Assembly: GCA_027579435.1 (NCBI GenBank)
Contig: JANBPK010000902.1
Coordinates: 1 to 36,584 of the forward strand
Length of the DNA stretch: 36,584 nt
Direction: 5' to 3'
Source: Candolleomyces eurysporus
Lineage: Eukaryota; Basidiomycota; Agaricomycetes; Agaricales; Psathyrellaceae
Shown here: one piece after another, positions 22,601 to 33,368 of the stretch
Layout of the letters: every line of letters starts with the position of its first letter
How positions within the stretch are numbered: the stretch's first letter is position 1
The notes under the pieces: generated by a model
What the model was told of the DNA's origin: nothing
The model's input: the letters and a program-made list of their open reading frames with translations, nothing else
The model's database searches: none
Program-made: the position numbers and the translations under genes

Positions 22601-22930
22601 AAAAATGCGTGTAATGTTCTTGCTACTCAATCGTTGAGGACGTTATTGTTTTAAAAATTACTTGTAACATAACAAGCTATATAACATATACAATGCTGCT
22701 CCATGCCTTTAAAGTGGGTGTTCTACTGGTACACCACCCTCACCTGCCTCCCTACACAAGGATATCAGCGACAAAGGGAATCCAGTAGAAGGAACAAAAT
22801 AAGGCGCTAGTATACAATTTGGACCTAGATCCTATACGCAAATGGAATACATTGAATAAGAGTGGGAGGGGAGGAAAAGGAAACCAGATCAGATGAAACA
22901 GGGAAAAGGGAAGACAAAAATTCAAATACG
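19607..22930. other. Gene-poor region with decayed or orphan frames
   Basis: I could not assemble a gene here. Several plus-strand frames of 75-135 codons occur (19642-19938, 20874-21275, and 21445-21852, which has an ATG and no Ns), but none joins its neighbours by convincing introns and none shows a family pattern I know. The 21445 frame, rich in Ser/Leu/Asn with LSINYTLDSEG, is the best candidate for a small protein or a broken exon. The stretch may be an old gene relic on the plus strand. Confidence 0.25.
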
Positions 22931-23136
22931 TGAATGGAAGGTAGAGGCAAGTATCAGGTAGGGAACCAAACTAATCTTCTACCACGCCTCGATCTGCCCA
23001 AATGTAGCATTCCAGTGGGCAAGCATCCACCTGGTAACACAGTTAAACTGGATGGATGGTGGTTGGGTGATAGAGGGCAAGGGATCAGACGAATCAAGAA
23101 AAAAAAAAGGCAAAGATATAGGATGGAACAGAAATA
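22620..23136. other. AT-rich spacer, nothing supported
   Basis: Low-complexity A-rich and G/A-rich DNA, including a run of As near 23098-23108, downstream of the gene at 23137. No repeat pair or frame was convincing. Confidence 0.3.
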
Positions 23137-23541
23137 TCAGACATTCAGCATGATATCAGCCAGAGGAATGTGGTTGGGTTGTACATACTCTCCCAACAGA
23201 TATACGGCTAATTCACCCTCTCCGCGCTTGATATGAGCAAAGGTACCCCACGCTTCCATGGTAGGGCGGGTGTATTTCACGATGACCAGGTTCCCCATCC
23301 AGGGCCGCTTGAAGTATGTGTCTGCAGTCTTATTCGCTGGGCAAGCCCTTAGGAGATTGTTGACATAAATCCTGTAAGAGAAGGGGAGAGGATGTCCGCT
23401 GAACGGATGTGCACACAGAAGGACGCTGATATATCCCGTAGGAAACAAACAGCTGAGGTTGATCTCCTCCCTGATATCTCCGTTCCAATCTGGTCGAGCA
23501 AACACAGTGGCAGACCAAACTTCTGCCTTAAAACCCGACAC
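23137..23541 (-). CDS. Unrecognised protein, main exon; start unresolved
   Basis: A 134-codon frame ends with TGA at 23137-23139 and looks coding throughout: TVFARPDWNGDIREEINLSCLF, LPFSYRIYVNNLLRACPANK and PWMGNLVIVKYTRPTM are the kind of blocks seen in small globular Agaricomycete proteins of unknown function. There is no ATG at the start of the frame. A 5' exon is probably joined through an acceptor just before GCAGAAGTTTGG, but I found no upstream exon that continues it. It is therefore either spliced from an exon I cannot see or 5'-truncated. Confidence 0.5.
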   Translation of the reverse strand: MSGFKAEVWSATVFARPDWNGDIREEINLSCLFPTGYISVLLCAHPFSGHPLPFSYRIYVNNLLRACPANKTADTYFKRPWMGNLVIVKYTRPTMEAWGTFAHIKRGEGELAVYLLGEYVQPNHIPLADIMLNV

Positions 23542-23694
23542 CAGAAGGATGATAACATCTACCCTTCGTTGCTGGTATACAAAAAACTAGAATCAGTCCT
23601 TTCTGACTTTATGTGTTCTGCTTCGGTAATCGGATATATACCCACCACGTCATTTGCAAATAGGGGAACGGGGTAACTTGTGTGCTAAAACGGG

Positions 23695-23889
23695 TCAATA
23701 CGCATAGTCAGGGGACGTGTGCTCTTCCATGCGCTCAATCAGGTGGGGGTTCCCTGTATTCACCTCTTGAAGATATATAGGGTGGGATGATTGAGACATG
23801 AGCCGGATGGTGGCTGCAATATGGTAAGTTTGTGTGGCAATAGAAAGTTGGTGTGGATTTCCGAGGTTCAATAAGGCACCTAATATCAA
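23695..23889 (-). CDS. Possible orphan exon
   Basis: A 64-codon frame ending at 23695 reads LGALLNLGNPHQLSIATQTYHIAATIRLM in its first part and looks more protein-like than chance. It starts with TTG rather than ATG and has no visible splice partner. It could be the last exon of a gene whose upstream part is lost in the AT-rich stretch at 23890-24090. Confidence 0.25.
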   Translation of the reverse strand: MILGALLNLGNPHQLSIATQTYHIAATIRLMSQSSHPIYLQEVNTGNPHLIERMEEHTSPDYAY

Positions 23890-24445
23890 ACGTAAGGACT
23901 TCTGAGCTTGTTTTTATAGATAAAGGTCATTCTACAGGTCTCAAGTTTAGCGTTCACATCAGATAATGGTAGTATTTTTTTTATACCGTCTATGGTGAAA
24001 TATATATACATATATATNATAAAAAAAAAAAGGAACAAGAGGATAGACTTGACAACTTGAGTATGCTGACCCCTTGTTTGTTTCAAAAATGGGGGGGGGG
24101 AAGGCTGGGTTCAGGCATGCTATTCCAGTTTAGTCCTCTCTCACACAGAAATCTCAGATATTTTGCATTTAGACCTGGCCACCTGAATCAAACGGATATA
24201 TCTAGAACTGGAGGGACAGGCCAGATAATTCAGCACTAAGCCATGATCGAGAGCAAACGGAACCACTAACCTGAGAACAAACAGTTCTGAAATTCAGAGG
24301 TAAGAACCATGGTCATCTTGTAACATAGTCCAGTCTACGACCTCAAAGGATGGTCCCCTGAAGATCGTCTTTGGGTTAATAGGATCTAGTGTTGATATGG
24401 AGTGAATTGAGTGTAGAAAAGTATCTGTTCGGTTTGGACAGGCTT
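23890..24445. other. Low-complexity spacer
   Basis: Contains a short TA-rich microsatellite near 24001-24020, an A run after the N at 24018, and a run of nine or ten Gs near 24090. These are likely assembly-fragile. No gene is supported. Confidence 0.4.
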
Positions 24446-25406
24446 CTACGTACCTTTAACTACCTTTTCTAACACCCAACATTGTTCATCTCCAAAATAC
24501 CTGTATCCGACCTTGCAGCCAGCGACGAGATCAAAGGATAATGGAGGGCCTTGCGCGACTTTGAATTTGGTTGACTTTCCTAGACATCCTCCTCGGATAT
24601 CCATGGTAGCGTATTCGTATGGTTCTTTCCACTTTCCAGCTGGAATACTGAATGCTATATTTTGAATCATAGTTGTTCTCGCGAAAGGACACATGGCCCT
24701 GTCACCAGTCGTCACGCATGTGAGTGGTGCTATAGTAGTACGCAGTCCTTCAGGGCCCTGAGATCCGATGATAAGAGGCATACTCACTCAAAGAAGTTTG
24801 TAGTGCAAAATGATATGGCTCTCTTTGGATGAGGCGGAGTACAACTGCCAGACGTCAACTACCCTCGATCTTCGTATACCTGTAGGTGTAGCTTCCATCC
24901 TAGGTGGAAATCGAGACAGCACTTATGCGTAAAAATAGGAGGTACAGTACCTGCTCGATATATGCTTGGTGAAGCACGGTTCTTGTGAGCAGGTGTGGGA
25001 TGGGGGCGCCTCCTGGACTGTGGAGTTCATAGCCATCCTCGGATAATATGCGTTGGAGTTGATAAATTTTAGTGACATCCAAGCAAATCTCGAGTTCGCA
25101 GGTAGATGACAGGGATCGAAGAAAGAACCTCAGTACTGCCTTGCCATGGAGTAGCGCAGTTTGTCCATCCAGGAGGGAGAGAAGTTCGAATCCTCTGCTG
25201 ACGTACGTGTTGATGAAGCTATGGAAATCCCAAGCTACTTTGATATACTCCCTGGCTAACATTTGCATCCTGAGATTCAAGCGCCCAACGGCAACCAAGT
25301 TGGAAGGCTCCAGTTGGTCCAAAACGACGCGCCCAAGCTGATCCGGGGCACGAAGGAGGAACGATTCGAATGGCCCCATGCTGCCCATCATCTGAGCTTT
25401 GTACAT
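24446..25406 (-). CDS. F-box-like protein, gene model incomplete or decayed
   Basis: The first block starts with ATG at 25406 and carries an F-box-like N-terminus (LLRAPDQLGRVVLDQLEPSNLVAV, residues about 16-40). A region follows with YIKVAWDFHSFINTYVSRGF and ALLHGKAVLRFF, as in a basidiomycete group I associate with F-box proteins. The second block (24446-24730) ends with EYATMDIRGGCLG and CKVGYRYFGDEQCWVLEKV. Between them (24730-24930) the frames do not join by canonical introns: a frame reading SRVVDVWQLYS runs into an in-frame TGA. F-box proteins link substrates to SCF ubiquitin ligases, but that role is inferred from a weak N-terminal motif. Possibly a pseudogene. Confidence 0.45.
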
Positions 25407-26098
25407 GTGTTGGTCAGCTGGACCGGGTATATCGGTGTATGCAAAAGGCCATGAGAAAATATGTAGGTCAGGTGAGATATCGATGGAGAGCGGGGCAGTC
25501 CGCCACTTTGTAGGTCGAACATTTTATACAAGGTCAGATCAAACCCGGTCCATTTGGTTGGTAAATGCTCTCAAGTTTCAAACTGGTGCGTATCCGTACT
25601 TGACCGGCATGAGTTCAGTTTCGAATGAATATCAACCACAGCTCACCTGGTCGTGAGTCGTTGACTTGAGTATGACGGCCGATGTCGGCCCTCCTGCCCA
25701 AACCCAACCTCTTGCCCCTTTCCCTAGAGCAAATACTCTATTCAATTCCGCATCCAGCTCGTGGGTTCCTCACATGGTCTTGATGGTAGCGGGATTGTCT
25801 GGCCCATCCTTACGATGTGGCGCTATTGCATATTAATGGCGGTATTGCGGTGTTGCCTCATGGTTCCATGCCACCATTTTAAAAGGTACATGAGCACTTC
25901 CAAGGATGTAGAGCAACACCGAGCTGACAGCTTTCCTAGATTGTACGAGCGAATTGCCTAAGTTTGGTGTCCGTGCCCCTCTTCGAACTTTGAATTGATT
26001 CACCGGTTTAACACACACAGTAGACGAGAGAGGACATTTAAAAACCTGAAAAAAACTTCATATCGTCTGGGAATAGATATGAGCCACACCCCAATTCC
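25407..26098. other. Spacer, no supported gene
   Basis: Upstream flank of two divergent genes. Short frames on both strands (25761-25961 +, 25833-26018 -) have no pattern. No clear TATA box was found for the gene at 26099. Confidence 0.3.
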
Positions 26099-28753
26099 AT
26101 GATGACACCCACTCCAGACCGCAAGCGCTTCATTCTCGTACAAAAGAATGGTAAGGCGAAATATACTCTGGGTATAGGCTGTTCTGACACTGTCTCACTT
26201 GAACTATAGGCGGGTAGGACTGATGGGTGTCGAGTCCTTTTATGAAGTCACTGACACTTTTTACTAGATGGACTGAAGAGTTTGACATCAACAAGGTACC
26301 CAATTCGTAAAAATTGATCTTATCATGATACTAACAAATGTTTTTGGACATCCACGTTCGCTGGCAGCTGAAGCGTCGAATCGAAATGGTAAGGAATTTC
26401 GAAATTGAGATAGTGAAACAGCTGATTCTGTCTATTAGTCTTTTGACCCTCTTGCCATTGGAGATTTGGAGGAGCAGTTGGCTGGCGAGTAAATAATCGG
26501 TTCCAATCTGAATGTTCCCAAACGCTGAACTGACATCACGCTCAGTCTCACGTCTATTGTAATGGAAAAACTTGTCTCACCCGTTAGTAGCCAAGCAATA
26601 GACGTGAGTAAAATTACTGGGAAACATGACGCTGATTTACTTCTAACCCGTATTGTAGAGGTTAACAGCAGAAATAGCCTCCCAAATGGAATCCAAATAT
26701 TTGGCCTACAGGAAGGCAGCTGCAAGTATCGAATTGGACCTCATGCACAGGGAGACAGAGTACACTTTTTCCGAAGCGATGGAAAATGCCTCAAGTCTGT
26801 TGTCGGACGGGTTCTACAAGTTGGTTGCACGAAACAAAGGCGTCCTTGATCACATGATCGTTAATTCTTGCGACGAATTATTGGATTAGTACGTTTATCT
26901 GTTAATCAAAGCAATCTTGCCTTAACAATTGTCCTGGTGTCCAATAGTCCTTTGTTGCATTCAATGCGTCGCACGTACCTACTGCGTGAAGGGGAGAACC
27001 TCTACAAGCGACCTCAGTTCATGTTCCTTAGGGTCGCCCTATTCACCCACAGAGAGGATATGGATAACGTCCTAAAGTGCTATGATTTCTTGTCGAACCT
27101 GAAATATATGCACGTGTCCCCAACGATCTTCAATTGTGGGACCAAACTGTCACAGCTCAGCTCTTGTTTCCTTCTCCCGTCCAGCAAAGACCCGGACAAT
27201 ATATTCAAGACTCTGACGGCTGCCGGAAGCATTTGCAGAGGAGGTGGGGGGGGTCGGATTGGGAATACAGAATGTACCTGCTTCTGGGTGAGTGTATAAA
27301 CATGTCAAGTGACTAGACGGTGTCTTGTATCGTGTCTGACTTTTTTGTCTATTGTACCCTTAGGTTGACTGTGAATGGCATCAAACGATGTGGGCTCATG
27401 CCTGTGTTGAAACTGTTTGATGCTGCTATGGATGTGATAGATCAAGGTATAAACAAGTGTCCGGGCGCCGTCACAGTGTACATTGAGCCATGGCACGCAG
27501 ATGTAGTAAGCTTCGTCCGAATGAAAAAGGCCGCTGGGATGGAATGTGACAGAGCCAGAAGGTTGTTCCATGGGCTGATGATGAACGACCTATTGTACGT
27601 CATTCAACCCTCTCCATCCGTTCCTCATCTTCTGTTTTCTTACTTGATTTTTCCCGATCGAATCTGATCTTACCGGTATCTCTATTCGTACAGTATGCAG
27701 CGCACTCAGGAAGACAAAGGATGGACCCTGTTCTGCCCCTATGACGCTCCATCTCTCACAGGTCTTAGCGGCAAAGAGTTCAACCAAGAATATGAACGAC
27801 TGGAAAACCTAGGTGTAGGGAGAGAAGATCCGAGCTAGGGAATTGTGGAGGGAGATTTTGGAATGTGCTGTCCAAACCGGGGGCCCATTCATCCTATTCA
27901 AGGACGCAATCAACAGTACGTGTTTTATTCATTATGTCTACCATTGGTTCCCTCTATTCATTGACGGTCCGTGATTCTGGACGTCCCGCCAATGCTTCTG
28001 TTCTCCCCTTTTGTCTCAGTATATTTTGACGCTAGTTCGATGTTAACCATTTATACCTTAGGCAAAAGCAACGAACAACATCTCAGGACTATCACTCATT
28101 CTAACTTGTGCACCGAGATTGTCCAATTTTCAGGCCAAGTGGACACCAGCGTATGCACTCTAGCCTCAGTGGCTCTCCCAGGGTTTGTCAAAGGGGATCG
28201 ATTGTTCGATTTTTCATTATTCGAGCACGTGGTCTGACATGTAGTGCTTTCCCTCAACCGTGTATTGGAGCACTCCTCTTTTCCGACGCCTGAGGCTGAA
28301 TGAGCTGCCAAGCGCACTTGAGCAATAGGAATTGGCGTCCAGGGGCTAGCTGACGCCTTGGTACTCATGAACTTACCTTTTGACAGTGCAGAAGCCATGA
28401 CCTTCAATGAAGAACTAGCAGAGGCCCTGTATTTTCATGCGCTAGACAAAAGTTGCAACCTCACCCATATCTTTGGAACTTACCCAGCCTTTAAAGGCAG
28501 TCCTATGTCTCAAGGTATTTTCCAGTTCGGTATGTGGGATACGGTTCCATACCGAGGTCGCCACGATTGGGTATCCCTTCGACACAAGATGCTAAGAGGC
28601 GCAGCAAATTCCATGGTGGTGGCTTACATGCCGACCACAGGTACCACCCAGCTGACGGGATACTCTGAATCAGTTGAGCCCTACGCAAGGATTGAGGGCA
28701 ATATACCTGCCAGAGTCAGAGTTTTTCATTCTATTTCTCGAATCCCACCTTAA
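26099..28753 (+). pseudogene. RNR1: Ribonucleotide reductase large subunit, decayed divergent copy
   Basis: Class I RNR large subunits reduce ribonucleotides to deoxyribonucleotides. From ATG at 26099 the spliced frame follows the family: an ATP-cone-like start (FILVQKNG..TEEFDINKLKRRIEM), then RRTYLLREGENLYKRPQFM, LSSCFLL (first redox Cys), GVGLGIQNVPASG, GAVTVYIEPWHADVVSF, WTLFCPYDAP, GPFILFKDAIN, SNLCTEIV (Asn, Cys, Glu of the active site), VCTLAS (second redox Cys) and AIGIGVQGLADALVLMNLPF. Many small introns are retained, so it is not a retrocopy. Damage: a one-base shift in the G run at 27245-27252, a second shift near 27818-27823, and TGA stops at 28235, 28301 and 28319. The frame ends soon after SVEPYARI, so the family's C-terminal tyrosines and cysteine tail are missing. 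Confidence 0.88.
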
Positions 28754-29138
28754 CCTCTGTTGTAAGTTGTTTCAGTATAAGCTCATAAACAAAGCCATAC
28801 AAGTACTCACTCTAACCAGAGCAGGGTCATATTCCAAGGGTGGAGAGCCGGCCTCAAAACTGGGCTGTATTATCTGCGGACCAGACCAGCCTCCAGACCG
28901 ATACCTATAACTTTACCATTATCCATGTGGAACGACGTCATAACAGGCACCTGTGAGGACCCGATATGCATCGAATGTGGCGCATAACAAAGTCTACATT
29001 CACCAGCAGGGAAACGTTGGCAATCAATATGAATGCTCAAATCTAAAACTACATGCCTAAGATTAACTCCCACTTGAATAGCCATGGCCTCTGGGTTGGG
29101 CAGACATGTTTCCCAAAAATGGATTTTCTTCTCTTTGT
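28754..29138 (-). other. Spacer with one possible coding frame (minus strand)
   Basis: A minus-strand frame from about 29130 to TAG near 28870 reads DCQRFPAGECRLCYAPHS and GKVIGIGLEAGLV, which looks protein-like. Its upstream end runs straight into the minisatellite and there is no ATG or splice partner. It may be the last exon of a lost gene. Nothing else is seen. Confidence 0.25.
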
Positions 29139-29395
29139 GACCGTCTTTCTCATTGCTTATTCTATTTCTCTCCCTCTCTCCCTCTCTNCCCCTGACCGTC
29201 TTTCTCATTGCTTATTCTATATCTCTCCCTCTCTCTCTCACTCGCTCTCTCCCCCTGACCATCTTTCTCATTGCTTATTCTATATCTCTCCCTCTCTCCC
29301 TTGCTCACTCGCTTGCTCTCTCCCCCTGACTGTCTTTCTCATTGCTTATTCTATTTCTCTCCCTCTCTCCCTCTCTCCCCCTCTCACTTGCCGCC
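29139..29395. repeat. Minisatellite, four pyrimidine-rich units
   Basis: Units start at 29139, 29194, 29257 and 29328 with GACYRTCTTTCTCATTGCTTATTCTAT, followed by a variable run of TCTCCCTC. Spacing therefore grows from 55 to 71 bp as the CT run lengthens. The plus strand is almost pure pyrimidine. Purine/pyrimidine mirror tracts of this kind can form triplex DNA. Confidence 0.85.
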
Positions 29396-29793
29396 TTCTT
29401 CAGTATCTTCTGGCATCCTTCTTCTCGTCCCATTCTGGGGCTACCAATAAACAATGATTTCCTGGTCATACATCGCTTACCAGGTTTCGTACCAAAAATA
29501 TTCCTTGGTTTGCTCTCACTTCGACTGTGAAATCAATAGGTATTTGTAACCCATACTAGTAGTGGTACATTTTGTGATTTCATAAGGAGCAGTATTCATA
29601 TATGTACAGAGATCGCATAGCAAAGGCCAAGAATTTACAAACATCCCCCCCCAAAAAAAACAAAAAAAGGACAAAAAAAGAAAAAATAAAGCAAAGAAAA
29701 GGAAGCAGTCTTACCGAACACCATCTCGGTTTACATAGTGCAACAGATATCGTTGAGGTCTGGGTGTCTCGTGAAGGGAACATATCCTTCCCA
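29396..29793. other. Spacer with poly-C/poly-A tract
   Basis: Contains C8A8-type and A-rich runs at 29646-29700. It lies just downstream of the MYND gene. A plus-strand frame across it is composition-driven. Confidence 0.3.
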
Positions 29794-31010
29794 TTAATCG
29801 TCTCCCGAAGCTGTACTGAAGTTGACTGGCATTTCAAGCCGGGACATAGCCCCAGCTACCAAATCGTATGCCTGATTGACACCCAAAGAAACGTTATGGT
29901 AGGTACCAAAAACAAACTGCCAGAGACTGCAAGGCGGGATGAACGTCATGACCCCCAATTGCATATTCACATCCTCCTTCATGGTATTCACGATGTTGGT
30001 GATGACTTTGGGAGCACAACACGCATCCAAGTCAATTAATAGGTGGTCAAGCGAATAAAAAACACATTTGGTGGGTACAGGGTCCACGACCAATATGGGG
30101 AAGATTATGGGGCAGACTCGCCTCAAACTCTTGGAGGCGTTTCTCTTATTGAGAGCTGTCTTCTCCGACTTTTGAGGTAGGGTAGAGTTCATATACGATT
30201 GAAGGACGGACAAGTAGAAGTACCGATCTTGATGGCTGATGAAGGCTAAAAAAATAATAAGCGTCAGAGGATAGATAAACACTTGTAATACGACGAGGTA
30301 AGTTGGTATTAAAATTGAAAATGAACGAGAGGGAACAAAAAAGCTGTTCTCAAAACTTGGCTGATCAGGAGGACTCACGTTTAACCCTCAGATCAGCCCA
30401 CGCTGATTTACAATCAGATCGGTGAACCCTCTTCCAATCCGCCTGTTGACACTCGGAGCCACAGTACACAACCATACTGCAACCGCCACACATCCTTGAC
30501 CAAATGGTTTCATCAACTTGTGTGTGAATAGCATGATGCTGTATGACCGGCATTAGTTTTCATTGTCAATGCTACAAACCACCTTGGAAGCTTACCTGCA
30601 GATTGTCGCAGGCATGACGAGGGTATTTAGCAGAAAATATCTTGAACCCGTTGTTTATCTTCCCCACATTGTCCTTGAATGGTTCCCAGAATTCTTTGGA
30701 TTTCGGTACGATCGTGAAGTGCGTTGTGTCGGGGTCTAACCCGTCCAATTCTTCCGACACGGCGTTGATGGATTGTCTGTCCAGGCTCATTTCACATAGT
30801 ATGCGGAATATACCCCAAGACTTCTGGACAAACCGGTCCTTGGAGTCGGCAACGGTAGTAAGGATGACTTTGCGGACAGTGGGTAGTAAGGGACCTTGAG
30901 ACAGAAGACGACGAATAACAGCCGTCTTCTCTTTGCGAGGAAGGAGATCCACTCCAGAGGCAAAGCATTCCAAAATCGTGGGCTTGGTTTCGGGGGGCCT
31001 GAACCACTCC
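29794..31010 (-). pseudogene. MYND zinc-finger protein, 5' end lost to the foldback element
   Basis: Three exons, 30596-31010, 30379-30538 and 29794-30245, join in phase over introns of 57 and 133 bp to a stop at 29794. The first visible exon reads EWFRPPETKPTILECFASG and a helical region. The second holds a MYND finger, WSRMCGGCSMVVYCGSECQQADW..H..DC. The third reads VPTKCVFYSLDHLLIDLDACCAP and QAYDLVAGAMSRLE. MYND fingers are zinc-binding protein-interaction modules, common in basidiomycete proteins of unknown role. The frame runs open into position 31010, where the transposon begins, and no start codon lies before it, so the N-terminal part was removed or separated. I found no matching exon beyond 32781. 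Confidence 0.75.
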
Positions 31011-32781
31011 TATTGGTGAGCTGCTCCACCTTAAGGTATGCTGAGCCACCTGGCTCATCCACTTTTGGCTCACCCATTGTGGGTGAGCCAGGTTTCAGTG
31101 GCTCAAACTGGCTCACTACTGGCTCACATTGGGTATCAGCTGCCATAGGTGTCTGGGGTCCTGGGGCAAATGGCTCACCCGGTAAAGCTTGGTGGATGAG
31201 CCACTTAGTTCAAGTGGGCGAGCCACCTAGCTTTCATGGGTGAGCCACCTAGGTCAAGTGGGTGAGCCACCTAGCTTAAATGGGTGAGCCATCTGGTACA
31301 TGGCTCACCCACTTGCCTTGGCATTTTGATGCTATCAATATGAAATCAAAGATCAAGATCTGAGCTGCTAGTGTGCCTGTGATGTCATTGATGGTACCTG
31401 TACCTGATTAGCATATGATGACATGAATTGCATAATGTCATGATCTGCAAACCTCATTTAGATAAGAGTCCAAACTAATTTTTGCTTTATACTATCCTTA
31501 GTTCTTGGCCGATAAGAATGGTTTGGGTATCATTAGAAAGCTAAAATTAATTCAAATCTAACTGTAGCAGTGAGACAGCACTGCCATCTCTTTCTGTATT
31601 AGAAACTGGCAAAAACCACCCAATTTCTCAAAAATATGCCCAAATCTGATCCTCTTTCTGCTCTATAGTATGCTGTTGCAAACTGGTTTTTACTGTTGAC
31701 TTCAAATATCTTTTGGAGGTCATTTTGGTCTTATAAACATCTATATCTCACTCTTATTCCTTTGTATTATCACTCAAATCAGGTATTTTATTTCATTCAA
31801 AGAAGAGAATTTGTGGGGTAAAATGCTTTCTTCTTTATGAATTTTTGCTTATAGAACTATGAATTCAAGCTTTTATGTACCTCCCAATGATACCCAATTA
31901 GTCAGCTAGCTGCAATATGCCAATGGTATATGGCATTATAAAGTAATTGTGGTGCAGAGCTAAAATATGATAATTTGAAATTTACTGGTCCATATGGAAA
32001 GCTGCATTTCAGGTAAAGGTATATTTGAATCTTTAAAGCAGAAATTCAAAGAGAATCTACTCTTTCTTGGATGAATTCAGTCATATTGTTCATTTTATGG
32101 TCTAGAAAAAAACAGTGGTGTTGTATCGCTATTAGAGTTAGATTCTACTCAGTTTTAGCTTTCAAATGATACCCAAATTGTCCTTATCAGCCAAGAAATA
32201 AAGAAAATACAAGGCAAACATTAGTTTAACTTCTTATCTAAATGAAGTCTGCAGATTATGACATCATGCAAATCATGACATCATATGCAAATCAGGTACA
32301 GGTACCATCAATGACATCACAGGAACAGGTACCATCAATAATGTCATAAGTCTAGATACCAACTCTCTAATAGCTTAAAACTTGATCTCAGATTTTATAT
32401 TGATGGCATCAGAATACCAAGCCAAGTGGGTGAGCCAGTAGATGAGCCATCAGGGTCCAGTGGGTGAGCCACCAGGGTCCAGTGGGTGAGCCATCAGGGT
32501 CCAGTGGGTGAGCCACCAGAGCCTAGTGGGTGAGCCACCTCAATGAACTGTCTAACCAAAGAAGGTTAGCCAATAGCTTTGCTAAGTTATTAATGCCAGG
32601 ACCCCAGACACTGGCTCATAGTGGCTCACAAGTGGCTCTATATGGCTCCTATGGCTCATGTGAATAATGAGCNAGGGTGAGCCAATAGTGGATGAGCCAG
32701 GTGGCTCAGCATACCTTAAGGTGGAGTGGCTCACCAATATTCACCCACCTAAGAGGTGGGTTGAGCCAGGTGACTGAGGTG
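31011..32781. mobile_element. 1.77 kb foldback element of the KDZ-element family
   Basis: Arms of about 560 bp (31011-31570) and 650 bp (32129-32781) are inverted repeats. They share, outside in, the GTGAGCCA arrays, GATGTCATTGATGGTACCTG against its complement at 32290-32330, and GGTATCATTAGAAAGCTAAAA against its complement near 32155. The right end equals the left end of the 7 kb element (through about 350 bp). The left end resembles that element's right end but lacks the outer 45 bp, starting at TATTGGTGAGC. The central 560 bp is AT-rich with no frame over 60 codons. It has no coding capacity and would depend on a KDZ transposase elsewhere. Confidence 0.88.
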
Positions 32782-32920
32782 CTCTCAGAGTGCAACTAGT
32801 CGATTCCTGAAGTAGCCACCGAGTTATTTCACATCCACTCCTGCGTGTTCAAGGTGCAGTAATCCTAATTATGCTAATGTAAGTTGGGCAACAGGTCGCT
32901 GTGAGCAGGTAGCCGTCTGA
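32782..32920. other. Right flank of the foldback element
   Basis: Short unique stretch beginning CTCTCAGAGTGC. It shows no duplication of the sequence left of 31011 and no continuation of the MYND gene. Confidence 0.3.
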
Positions 32921-33320
32921 CCTTTACTCAATGCCCAATCCTTTTGGACCTATTGAAGATTGATAAAAAGCCGGAAAGCTTTCTGAATGGGCAATTCGAT
33001 TGCAAGATACACTTTCCATGGTCCTTCCCCTGGGTGGTTGCACAATGTGTGTTCAAAGTTGGCTGTAGATCAAGGTCTCTTATGGGAACTTGAGTATTGT
33101 TCCAACAATCTCACAAACAGAGTCTAACCTTTACTCAATATCAAATCCTTTTAGACATATTAAGGATTGATAACAAGCTGGAAAGCTTTCTGAATGGGCA
33201 ATTTGATTACAGGATATACTTTCCATGGTCCCTTGCTTCATGGTCATTCAACGTGCGCTCAAAGTTGGCTGTTGACCCAGGATGATCCCACAAACACAGT
33301 CTTGTTACTCCAGAGGAAGG
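32921..33320. repeat. 207 bp tandem duplication
   Basis: Copies start at 32921 and 33128 with CCTTTACTCAAT and share CTTTCTGAATGGGCAAT, ACTTTCCATGGTCC and TCAAAGTTGGCTGT, plus the junction word ACAAACAGAGTCT / ACAAACACAGTCT. Divergence of roughly 15 percent suggests an old duplication. Neither copy is convincingly coding. Confidence 0.8.
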
Positions 33321-33368
33321 TATGCAGTATGAGATAGCTACAAGCATGTTTCTTCAATTTTTCCCCAA

